A DNA stretch of 12,491 nt from positions 15,423-27,913 of the forward strand of contig DJVD01000190.1 in the NCBI GenBank assembly GCA_002440805.1, given 5' to 3'. A program made the translations under genes and the position numbers. Below the pieces are notes generated by a model, which did not search any database, was not told the origin of the DNA, and saw only the letters and a list, made by a program, of their open reading frames with translations. How positions within the stretch are numbered: position 1 is the first letter of the stretch; each line of letters opens with the position of its first letter. Below are positions 1 through 5,941 of this stretch, piece after piece. This DNA is from Chloroflexi bacterium UBA6265 (GTDB taxonomy: Bacteria; Chloroflexota; Chloroflexia; Thermomicrobiales; UBA6265).

Positions 1-3000
1 GGCGGTGGCGGGTCATCGTCGGCCAACGCCATCCAGTTCCCTGGGCAGGTCACCTTCGGGACCCTGGCGGTGGATAACTGGATGCTCGATTTCCAGACGA
101 CCGCAGGAATCAAACAAGGGTTGTTCTGCGAAGGCAACACTACCTTCGGCAATACCAAGCCATATGCGCGCTACGCCTTCCAGCAATCTGGTTTCCCGAT
201 CGACACCCTGGAAGATGAGACGATCATCTGCGACTGGTTCGGCGAAGAACCTGCGGTGCAAGGCACATCCGTCACCATCTACAAGTGGGAGTGTCCGCCA
301 GGCACGATGTACGGCCAGGCCGATAGCTACTACAGCGCCGAGTGCGCCACCGAGCAGACCGGCGTGCCGTTTGAGGTGACCGACAATAGTGGCACCCAGC
401 AGACAACCTCGGACACGAACGGTCGCCAGATCGATGGCCTGGACGGTCAAATCACGATCAAGGAAAAGATCCCGACCGGGTATGGTCCACCGGCTATCTT
501 CTGCCAGTTGCTGAACGATCCCGCCCTCACCGATTACTCGTCGGGGAACGGATCCGTCACGCTGCCACCAGGCGCAAGTGATGACTACCAGTGCTTCTTC
601 TACAACATCCCCAGCGATGGCATGTCCGTGACCATCTACAAATGGGAATGCCCGAGTGGAACCATGCTCGGCCAGGCAATGAGTTACTACGAGGCCGAGT
701 GCGCCACAGAGCAACCAAATATCCCGTTTGAGGTGACCGATGCCAGCGGCACGCAGCAGACAACATCGGATACAAACGGCCGCCAGATCGATGGACTCTA
801 TGGAGAAGTCACGATCAAGGAAATAATCCCCATTGGCTATAGCGATCCGGCGATCTTCTGCCAGCTGCTCAATGGACAGCCCGGCCAGGAAATCACGGGC
901 ACCGGCGATTCCGTCACCGTGCCTCCGAGTGCCGATGACGATTACCAGTGCTGGTTCTACAACATCCCCGAAGGTGGGATGGGCCCGACAAACACAGGTC
1001 CCGGCACGGTGATGGTGTACAAGTACGAGTGCGCCACCACACCGCCGCCGAACAGCGACTTCGCCTGGTATTTCCAGAATTGCCAGACCGCGATGAACGG
1101 TGTCACCTTCGTGCTGGATCGCCCTGATCCCGAGTTCGATGTGCAGACCAATACCGGTGACAGCATCAACGGCGCAGTGATGATGGGCGGTGTGGAATCC
1201 GGGAGCTATCCGCTCACCGAGACCGTCCCTGCCACACACCAGATCGGTGCAGTGTTCTGCGCGACCATCGGCTTGTCCGATCTGCCGACTCCGGGCGACT
1301 TCGCGATGCAACCTGTGAATGGCAGCAGTATCACCGCCACGGTCGTTGCTGACATGCTCTTCTACTGCAACTGGTACAACGTACCGGTAGCTGGTGATGG
1401 CACCTCGGTAACGATCTACAAGTGGGAATGCCCGCCAGGCACAATGTATGGCCAAACCGACGCGTATTACAGCGCCGAGTGCGCCACCGAGCAGCCGGGG
1501 ATCCCGTTTGAAGTGACTGATACCACGGGCACGCAGCAAACGACATCCGATACCAACGGCCGCCAGATCGATGGGCTGCAAGGGCAGTTCACCATCACGG
1601 AACTGATTCCGTCCGGCTACGGCTACCCGGCGATCTTCTGCCAGTTGCTGAATGATCCTGCCCTCACCGATTACTCGGCCGGAAACGGATCCGTGACGTT
1701 GCCACCAAGTGCTGATGACGATTACCAGTGCTGGTTCTACAACATCCCTGACGATGGGACATCCGTCACCATCTACAAGTGGGAATGCCCGCCAGGCACG
1801 TTGTACGGGCAGACGGATGCCTACTACAGCGCCGAATGCGCCACCGAGCAGCCAGGTATCCCGTTTGAGGTGACCGACAACAGCGGCACCCAGCAAACGA
1901 CATCGGATACCAACGGTCGCCAGATCGATGGCCTGTATGGCCAGATCACGATCAAGGAGATCGTGCCAACGGGCTACGGTTACCCGGCAATCTTCTGCCA
2001 GCTACTGAACGATCCTGCCCTTACGGATTACTCGATGGGGCTCGGAACCGTCAGCCTGCCACCAAGTGCTGATGACGATTATCAGTGCTTCTTCTACAAC
2101 ATCCCTGACGATGGGACATCCGTCACCATCTACAAGTGGGAATGCCCACCAGGTACGTTGTACGGACAAACGGACTCGTATTACAGCGCCGAGTGCGCAA
2201 CCGAGCAACCAGGTATCCCGTTTGAGGTGACCGACAACAGCGGCACCCAGCAGACGACGTCGGACAACAACGGTCGCCAGATCGATGGCCTGTACGGCCA
2301 GATCACGATTAAGGAGATCGTTCCGGCAGGCTGGGGCAATCCCGCCATCTTCTGCCAGCTCCTCAACGATGCGCAATCCACGGATTACTCGCCCTCCAGC
2401 CCATCTGTGACGCTGCCACCGAGCTTCGATGACGACTACCAATGCTGGTTCTACAACATCCCCGAAGAGCCCAGCACGGTCACCATCTACAAGTGGGAGT
2501 GCCCACAGGGCATGCCGGCAGATACCACGCCGACGTGGTTCCAAACCAACTGCACCACTCCGATGAACGGTGTGACGTTTGAGCTCACAGACAGCAACGG
2601 TCCGCGCAGCCAGGACACCGCAGGCGGCATGGTGCAGTGGACCGACGTGGCCACCGGCGCCGTCCAAGTGAAGGAAATGGTGCCGCCAGGATACTCACCG
2701 AATCCATATGTTATCTGCCAGGTCCAGAATGCCGTCTCGCTCGAGGCGATTCCTCCCACCATCAATGGTGTCTGGAACACAACCATCCCGCACGGCGGCA
2801 CCACCATCGTGTGTAACTGGTACAACTACTACCTCGGCAATGGCGAAATCACGGTGTACAAGTGGACCTGCCCCGAAGGTTACGATCGCCATGCATGGGG
2901 CGCCGATCCGATGACGGATTGCACCCAGGCCACCAACGGCGTCACCTTCAAGCTCGACCAGCCGGATCCTGGCGTCGACCTCTTCAGCGATACCGGTGAT

Positions 3001-4347
3001 AGCATCAACGGTGCTGTCTACTTCGGCGGCCTCACACCCGGCAACTACGTGCTCAGCGAGATGCTCGCCCCCGGCACCATGCAGGATGTGTTCGTGTGGC
3101 AGTGCTTCGGCCTCAACACGAGCTCCGTGCAGCCATACCCGCTCAGCGTGGGCCAGGACCTCAGCTTCAAGATCGCTGGTGGCGACAAGATCGTCTGCCA
3201 CTGGTTCAACGTACCGTACCCGCAGTACGGCTGGATGGTGGTAAGCAAGTACAACTGCACCACCGAGAAGTACGTGAGCGATGTGTACTGCTACACCAAC
3301 CAGACCGGTCAGGAGTTCAACCTGCAAATGTGGAACGGCAGCAGCTTCGTTACAGTGCAAAGTGGCACCACCGACGTGAGTGGCAAGGTGACGTTCAATA
3401 ACCTGGAGGCTGGCGATTACAAGCTCGTGGAGCCGAACAAGCAGGCCTGCCTGATGAAATCCAGCAACATCACCGCCGGTGACAACATTGGTGTGAAGGT
3501 TGGCGAAGGCACCACGGTGTACGTGTACAACTGCCAGACCCCGCCGCCGCCGCAAACCGGCAAGACTCCCACCAAGTACCCGAACACAGGCGTGGGACCG
3601 GCCGCGGAGTCGCAGGAACAACGAACACCAGGAATTGAACTGGCCGGATTGCTGGCCCTCGCAGGGTTGCAGGTCACGCGACGTCGCATGCTCAAGGGCG
3701 CTGCCCTGATTGCAGCTGGCGCAGCCACGGCCGTGCCGCTGGCCCGATCACAGGAACTGCTGCCGCTCGATTCCACTCCGGCTCCGGGAACGCCCGATGC
3801 ATCGGTATTCGGTTGCGATGCCACACCAGCAGCGGGCACCCCGGAGGTGGGTGGCACACCGGATCCATCCGCCACCCCGGCGATTGATCCCTGCAACCGC
3901 GGCGCAATCCCGATGCACATTCGCGTGCCAGAGATCGGCGTGGATGCACCCATCGAGTACCTCGAGATCATCGACGGTGCCATGCAACCGCCCACCGGTG
4001 CCACCGATGTCACCTGGTACAAGGAGACCAGTCGGCTCGGGGAGGCAGGTAATGGCATCTACGCCGGTCACCTCAACTACTGGGGCGTGCCGGAAGGCGT
4101 GTTCTTCCGCCTCGAATCGCTGCAGGAGGGTGACATCATCGAACTTGACGGTGACGATTCCCAAACCTACCTCTACCAGGTGCAATGGATGCAGAACTTC
4201 CCCAGCGATGAGGAACCACCGGATGAAGCACTGGGCTTCACCGATGAGGTGGCGATCACCCTGATCACCTGCGGCGGCGAATGGATCGCTGATCGTGCCG
4301 AATACGACCATCGCACACTCGTCCGCGCGGTACTCTGGGAGCCATAG
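1..4347 (+). CDS. Giant Cys-rich SpaA/Cna-B repeat surface protein fused to its own class F-type sortase (5' partial)
   Basis: The frame is open from base 1 to the TAG at 4345-4347 (1448 residues visible). The first possible start inside, GTG at 70, has no ribosome binding site and is preceded by coding-like sequence, so the true start lies upstream of the window. Order of parts: the tail of one domain (to about 261); nine SpaA/Cna-B-like domains (268-3537), each opening with a YK-type strand plus Cys and closing with an aromatic-Asn strand; a Pro-rich stalk; YPNTG (3577-3591); a hydrophobic segment (3634-3675); an RRR tail (3679-3687); a second, Tat-like hydrophobic segment (3694-3741); a Thr-Pro-rich linker (about 3745-3900); and a sortase domain (about 3904-4344). 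Domains of this family form surface stalks and pilins, stabilised by Lys-Asn isopeptide bonds; sortases are transpeptidases that join such proteins to the wall or to each other. A sorting signal followed in frame by a sortase is unusual. Alternatives are a lost stop codon between two former genes or an assembly error. The domain calls are firm; self-processing is inference. Confidence 0.9.
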   Translation, partial: GGGGSSSANAIQFPGQVTFGTLAVDNWMLDFQTTAGIKQGLFCEGNTTFGNTKPYARYAFQQSGFPIDTLEDETIICDWFGEEPAVQGTSVTIYKWECPPGTMYGQADSYYSAECATEQTGVPFEVTDNSGTQQTTSDTNGRQIDGLDGQITIKEKIPTGYGPPAIFCQLLNDPALTDYSSGNGSVTLPPGASDDYQCFFYNIPSDGMSVTIYKWECPSGTMLGQAMSYYEAECATEQPNIPFEVTDASGTQQTTSDTNGRQIDGLYGEVTIKEIIPIGYSDPAIFCQLLNGQPGQEITGTGDSVTVPPSADDDYQCWFYNIPEGGMGPTNTGPGTVMVYKYECATTPPPNSDFAWYFQNCQTAMNGVTFVLDRPDPEFDVQTNTGDSINGAVMMGGVESGSYPLTETVPATHQIGAVFCATIGLSDLPTPGDFAMQPVNGSSITATVVADMLFYCNWYNVPVAGDGTSVTIYKWECPPGTMYGQTDAYYSAECATEQPGIPFEVTDTTGTQQTTSDTNGRQIDGLQGQFTITELIPSGYGYPAIFCQLLNDPALTDYSAGNGSVTLPPSADDDYQCWFYNIPDDGTSVTIYKWECPPGTLYGQTDAYYSAECATEQPGIPFEVTDNSGTQQTTSDTNGRQIDGLYGQITIKEIVPTGYGYPAIFCQLLNDPALTDYSMGLGTVSLPPSADDDYQCFFYNIPDDGTSVTIYKWECPPGTLYGQTDSYYSAECATEQPGIPFEVTDNSGTQQTTSDNNGRQIDGLYGQITIKEIVPAGWGNPAIFCQLLNDAQSTDYSPSSPSVTLPPSFDDDYQCWFYNIPEEPSTVTIYKWECPQGMPADTTPTWFQTNCTTPMNGVTFELTDSNGPRSQDTAGGMVQWTDVATGAVQVKEMVPPGYSPNPYVICQVQNAVSLEAIPPTINGVWNTTIPHGGTTIVCNWYNYYLGNGEITVYKWTCPEGYDRHAWGADPMTDCTQATNGVTFKLDQPDPGVDLFSDTGDSINGAVYFGGLTPGNYVLSEMLAPGTMQDVFVWQCFGLNTSSVQPYPLSVGQDLSFKIAGGDKIVCHWFNVPYPQYGWMVVSKYNCTTEKYVSDVYCYTNQTGQEFNLQMWNGSSFVTVQSGTTDVSGKVTFNNLEAGDYKLVEPNKQACLMKSSNITAGDNIGVKVGEGTTVYVYNCQTPPPPQTGKTPTKYPNTGVGPAAESQEQRTPGIELAGLLALAGLQVTRRRMLKGAALIAAGAATAVPLARSQELLPLDSTPAPGTPDASVFGCDATPAAGTPEVGGTPDPSATPAIDPCNRGAIPMHIRVPEIGVDAPIEYLEIIDGAMQPPTGATDVTWYKETSRLGEAGNGIYAGHLNYWGVPEGVFFRLESLQEGDIIELDGDDSQTYLYQVQWMQNFPSDEEPPDEALGFTDEVAITLITCGGEWIADRAEYDHRTLVRAVLWEP
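268..3537 (+). repeat. Array of nine SpaA/Cna-B-like domain repeats, three sub-types
   Basis: Domain starts are at about 268, 625, 1006, 1405, 1762, 2119, 2473, 2845 and 3229. Units 1, 2, 4, 5 and 6 are one sub-type; the adjacent pairs 1-2, 4-5 and 5-6 are spaced exactly 357 bp (119 residues). Each carries four Cys: in YKWEC, in AEC, in IFCQLL and in the final YQC strand. Units 3 and 8 are a second sub-type marked by a DxPDP...GDSINGAV block. Unit 7 shares the YKWEC opening but has a different core. Unit 9 is the most divergent. Every unit keeps the Lys of the first strand, the Glu before the P-G or G-Y turn (as in TIKE or PLTE), and the Asn near the end of the last strand (YN). In SpaA/Cna-B folds these are the three residues of the self-formed isopeptide bond. 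Units 5 and 6 share a 56-bp identical stretch (1735-1790 and 2092-2147) and a 44-bp one (1852-1895 and 2209-2252), which indicates recent duplication or gene conversion. Confidence 0.85.
3541..3687 (+). other. LPXTG-like cell-wall sorting signal (YPNTG) inside the reading frame
   Basis: A PPPP-QTGKTPTK stalk leads into YPNTG (codons 3577-3591). A polar spacer of about 14 residues follows, then the hydrophobic run IELAGLLALAGLQV (3634-3675) and TRRR (3676-3687). This is the normal tripartite architecture of a sortase substrate: motif, membrane segment, positive tail. The first motif position is Tyr rather than Leu. In an ordinary substrate the protein would stop within a few residues of the Arg cluster; here translation continues. 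Sortases cut between Thr and Gly (3586-3591), which would separate the repeat stalk from the downstream enzyme. Confidence 0.75.
3676..3744 (+). other. Internal Tat-like signal/anchor preceding the sortase domain
   Basis: The segment TRRRMLKG (3676-3699) fits the twin-arginine pattern S/T-R-R-x-hydrophobic-L-K. It is followed by the Ala/Gly-rich hydrophobic run AALIAAGAATAVPLA (3700-3744). Read as a stand-alone gene this would be a normal N-terminal Tat signal or anchor for an exported sortase. Here its Arg cluster is also the positive tail of the preceding sorting signal, so the two membrane segments would form a hairpin with the arginines on the cytoplasmic side and both the stalk and the sortase outside. 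In-frame codons that could restart translation are TTG 3649, TTG 3667 and ATG 3688, but none has a convincing ribosome binding site at normal spacing. Confidence 0.65.
3904..4344 (+). other. Sortase catalytic domain (class F-like) at the C-terminus
   Basis: The domain begins with the typical IRVPEIGVDAPIE strand (from about 3919). It continues through DGAMQPP, a WY, and an AGHLN block with the catalytic His at 4069-4071. It ends with TLITCGGEW, with the nucleophile Cys at 4270-4272, and HRTLVRA, with the probable catalytic Arg at 4312-4314. The order His, Cys, Arg and the LITCGG signature fit class F/E-like sortases of high-GC bacteria. All three catalytic residues are present, so the domain should be active. 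The Thr-Pro-rich linker before it contains two further Cys (FGCD and DPCN), probably a disulfide or a wall-spanning spacer. Confidence 0.85.
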
Positions 4348-4354
4348 GGCTAAC

Positions 4355-4399
4355 CCGGGGCGATACCTGCACCCCAGTCCACATCAGGTATCGCCCCGG
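4355..4399 (+). terminator. Perfect 15-bp hairpin directly after the surface protein gene
   Basis: The 15 bases at 4355-4369 are exactly complementary to 4385-4399, with a 15-base loop. The hairpin starts 8 bases after the stop codon. No T-run follows, so it may be a factor-dependent terminator or an mRNA 3'-end stabiliser rather than a classical intrinsic terminator. Confidence 0.6.
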
Positions 4400-4423
4400 C
4401 CCATGCTCTCACGCGCAATACCT

Positions 4424-4470
4424 CCCACCGCCAGCAACCACCTTCTGCTGGCGGTGGGTGCGCGCCTTTT
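4424..4470 (+). terminator. Second hairpin with short T-run, probable rho-independent terminator
   Basis: Bases 4424-4436 pair perfectly with 4446-4458 (13 bp, GC-rich, 9-base loop). A run of four T lies at 4467-4470, eight bases after the stem. Together with the hairpin just upstream it forms a tandem terminator for the long surface-protein transcript. The T-run is short and displaced, so strength is uncertain. Confidence 0.55.
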
Positions 4471-4818
4471 CGGCGGCTCTGAAACCACCGTTAATGCCCG
4501 GCTGACGCCGAGATGCCGGGTGTCTGTCTCTCCCTACCTCACCACTCAGAAATGGTGAAGTCCCGTATTGACTTGACAATATCTTTCTGTCAGTATTACC
4601 AAACTGGCTTGAAGCAATATTCCCAAATCCAGTTCTGGCCTATGGCCAGAGGTTATGAGTTCTTGTAAATGGTTCCCACCGTCGGGAACCAGAAATTGTC
4701 ATAAGCCCGGAACGTGCTTTGATGCGGGAACCGGGGCCATTTTCAAGTTTCGTAGTGTAGGGTTCGCTGCTATTGGGGATAGTTGTGACAGGTCTGCATG
4801 CGTACGAGAGGCAATCCA
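4471..4818. other. Intergenic, AT-richer than the rest of the window
   Basis: No convincing gene is seen; overlapping short frames here lack ribosome binding sites and coding-like composition. The base composition shifts visibly toward A/T from about 4550. It holds a possible promoter (TTGACA at 4573-4578, TATTAC at 4594-4599, spacing 15, suboptimal) and two small inverted repeats: CTGGCC/GGCCAG at 4635-4649 and GGTTCCC/GGGAACC at 4671-4690. The GGAACC-type word recurs further right, around 4727. No tRNA or known riboswitch was recognised. Confidence 0.5.
4573..4599 (+). promoter_or_regulatory. Possible sigma-70-type promoter
   Basis: A perfect TTGACA (4573-4578) is followed after 15 bases by TATTAC (4594-4599). 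The spacing is shorter than the preferred 17, and an overlapping TTGACT lies at 4568-4573. It lies in the AT-richer gap and would read toward the small ORF at 4819, more than 200 bases away. Confidence 0.3.
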
Positions 4819-5049
4819 ATGCGTATTAACCCTGGCAATGGTCCCGCCAAACAAGACAATTCAGGGGACAACATTCCTCACTACTTTCAGTATCATCTCG
4901 AAAACCCGGGTGCCGATGTGTTGATGGCTGCCTTGCAGCCATCCCCCGAGATTGCCGCCGGCAGCGGCCCAGAGTGGCTTGAGCCTGGTAGTGCCATGCC
5001 GTTGGAGAATGGGGACGTCATCTACGAAGACCCCGAGGATCCTGCGTAA
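4819..5049 (+). CDS. Possible small acidic protein (76 aa), unrecognised
   Basis: I do not recognise this protein. ATG 4819 is preferred over ATG 4798 because GAGAGG (4807-4812) lies six bases before it as a good ribosome binding site. The product is soluble-looking, Pro-rich and acidic at its end (DVIYEDPEDPA), with no signal peptide, membrane segment or Cys. Codon choice is more mixed than in the neighbours, which argues either for a poorly conserved small gene or for chance. It stands alone, with hairpins far upstream and a C-rich gap after it. Existence as a real gene is uncertain. Confidence 0.4.
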   Translation: MRINPGNGPAKQDNSGDNIPHYFQYHLENPGADVLMAALQPSPEIAAGSGPEWLEPGSAMPLENGDVIYEDPEDPA

Positions 5050-5356
5050 CCCCTCAGCCAACCCGATGCGCCTGCCTCTCAATGCATCTCCCCAACCGTT
5101 GGCCGCTCCCTGGCAGTTCCACAGGTGCCTCGATGGCCACACCGACCGTCTCAACAGACAGGAATATCACCGCCCCCCCCGCACGGTGCCGGGGTGAGCA
5201 AGGCGTATCCTCCCTCTTGTGGTGAAGGGATGGAGGTCGGCACGGTTCACGCCAAAAGCCCTGCCGGATTTGCGCCATCTTGTTACCTTTGGTAAGCTGA
5301 CGATTGCTGAGTTCCGATCGGGAGCTGGCGCAAACTCACGCTCACCAGGGGATTCC
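5050..5356. other. Intergenic with C8 tract and upstream region of the FMN reductase gene
   Basis: The reductase frame stays open upstream to about 5219, but the extension has no start with a ribosome binding site and no family similarity, so the region is taken as non-coding. It contains a run of eight C (5173-5180) and the small palindrome at 5283-5295, described separately. Nothing else was recognised. Confidence 0.5.
5283..5295. promoter_or_regulatory. Operator-like palindrome TTACC-TTT-GGTAA
   Basis: A perfect 5-bp inverted repeat around TTT lies 61 bases before the start of the FMN reductase-family gene. It overlaps a possible -35 element (TTGTTA, 5280-5285). Short palindromes of the TTAC/GTAA type are common operators of HxlR/MarR-type regulators, which often control flavin oxidoreductases. 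No regulator gene is in the window, so this is only a candidate site. Confidence 0.35.
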
Positions 5357-5929
5357 ATGTCCACATCCAAACCCGTACTTACCATTATCATTGCCAGCAT
5401 TCGCGACGGCCGCAAGGGCCGCATCGTGGCAGACTGGTTCGCCGCCGAGGCCGAAAAGCATGGCGCATTCGACGTGCGGATCGCCGACCTCAAGGAGATC
5501 GACCTGCCGCTGATGACCGAGCCGAACCATCCGCGCCTGAAGCAGTACACCCAGGACAAGACATGGGAATGGAGTCGCATGATCGATGCATCGGATGCGT
5601 TCGCATTCGTCATGCCGGAATACAACCACAGCCTGATTGCCCCGCTCGCGAATGCCGTTGATTATCTCTCCCAGGAGTGGAACCACAAGCCCGCAGCAAT
5701 TGTCAGCTATGGCGGCCTCTCGGGCGGACAACGCGCCGCGCAGGACCTTCGTACCCGCCTGACCGCCCTCAGCGTGGTCTCGATGCCGGCCCAGGTTTCC
5801 CTGCCGTTCTTCGCCGAGCACATTGTGGATGGTGTGTTCGAAGGGTATGACCTGGCGAACATGGCCGTCAACGATGTGCTGACCGCCATGGCCAAGTGGC
5901 ACCCGGCACTGGTAACCCTGCGCGCCTAG
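5357..5929 (+). CDS. NAD(P)H-dependent FMN reductase-family protein
   Basis: The product has 190 residues, the usual length for this flavodoxin-fold family. The family uses NAD(P)H to reduce FMN, quinones or other small acceptors in the cytoplasm. Visible motifs are the phosphate-binding IASIRDGRKGR loop (residues 12-22), the MPEYNHS block (86-92) followed by NAVDYLSQEW, and SYGGLSGGQRA (117-127), which contacts the flavin in relatives. ATG 5357 is chosen because CAGGGG (5346-5351) sits just before it and the protein then starts exactly at the first beta strand; longer in-frame starts at 5219 add unrelated sequence. It is convergent with the MFS gene at 5942 with only 12 bases between stops. 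The true substrate cannot be told from sequence; a role in detoxifying quinones or in supplying reduced flavin to the nearby siderophore-interacting protein is inference. Confidence 0.92.
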   Translation: MSTSKPVLTIIIASIRDGRKGRIVADWFAAEAEKHGAFDVRIADLKEIDLPLMTEPNHPRLKQYTQDKTWEWSRMIDASDAFAFVMPEYNHSLIAPLANAVDYLSQEWNHKPAAIVSYGGLSGGQRAAQDLRTRLTALSVVSMPAQVSLPFFAEHIVDGVFEGYDLANMAVNDVLTAMAKWHPALVTLRA

Positions 5930-5941
5930 GACCACGTCTCA

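Noticed and set aside
70..72. GTG as the real start of the giant gene
   Set aside because: No ribosome binding site and no signal peptide follow it, and upstream codons to the window edge are open and coding-like.
13..1896. Long open frame (627 codons) antisense to the repeat array
   Set aside because: It mirrors the repeats of the plus-strand gene, has no recognisable domain and arises because high-GC repeated codons avoid stops on the opposite strand. The plus frame has clear SpaA-like motifs.
268..2475. CRISPR array or transposon-type repeat
   Set aside because: The periodicity is 357 bp, in frame and protein-coding; no spacers, terminal inverted repeats or transposase are present.
2695..3621. 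308-codon antisense frame opposite the end of the array
   Set aside because: Same shadow effect; low-complexity Val/His/Leu-rich product with no motif or ribosome binding site.
4655..4924. 89-codon plus frame overlapping the small acidic ORF
   Set aside because: No ribosome binding site, no domain, and it overlaps the better-supported frame at 4819-5049.
5173..5180. C8 run as a phase-variable tract
   Set aside because: It lies in non-coding sequence, too far from the reductase start to act by frame shifting, and a single run of eight is weak evidence.
5219..5356. N-terminal extension of the FMN reductase
   Set aside because: The family starts at the first strand just after ATG 5357, which has its own ribosome binding site; the extension covers the putative operator and has no family similarity.
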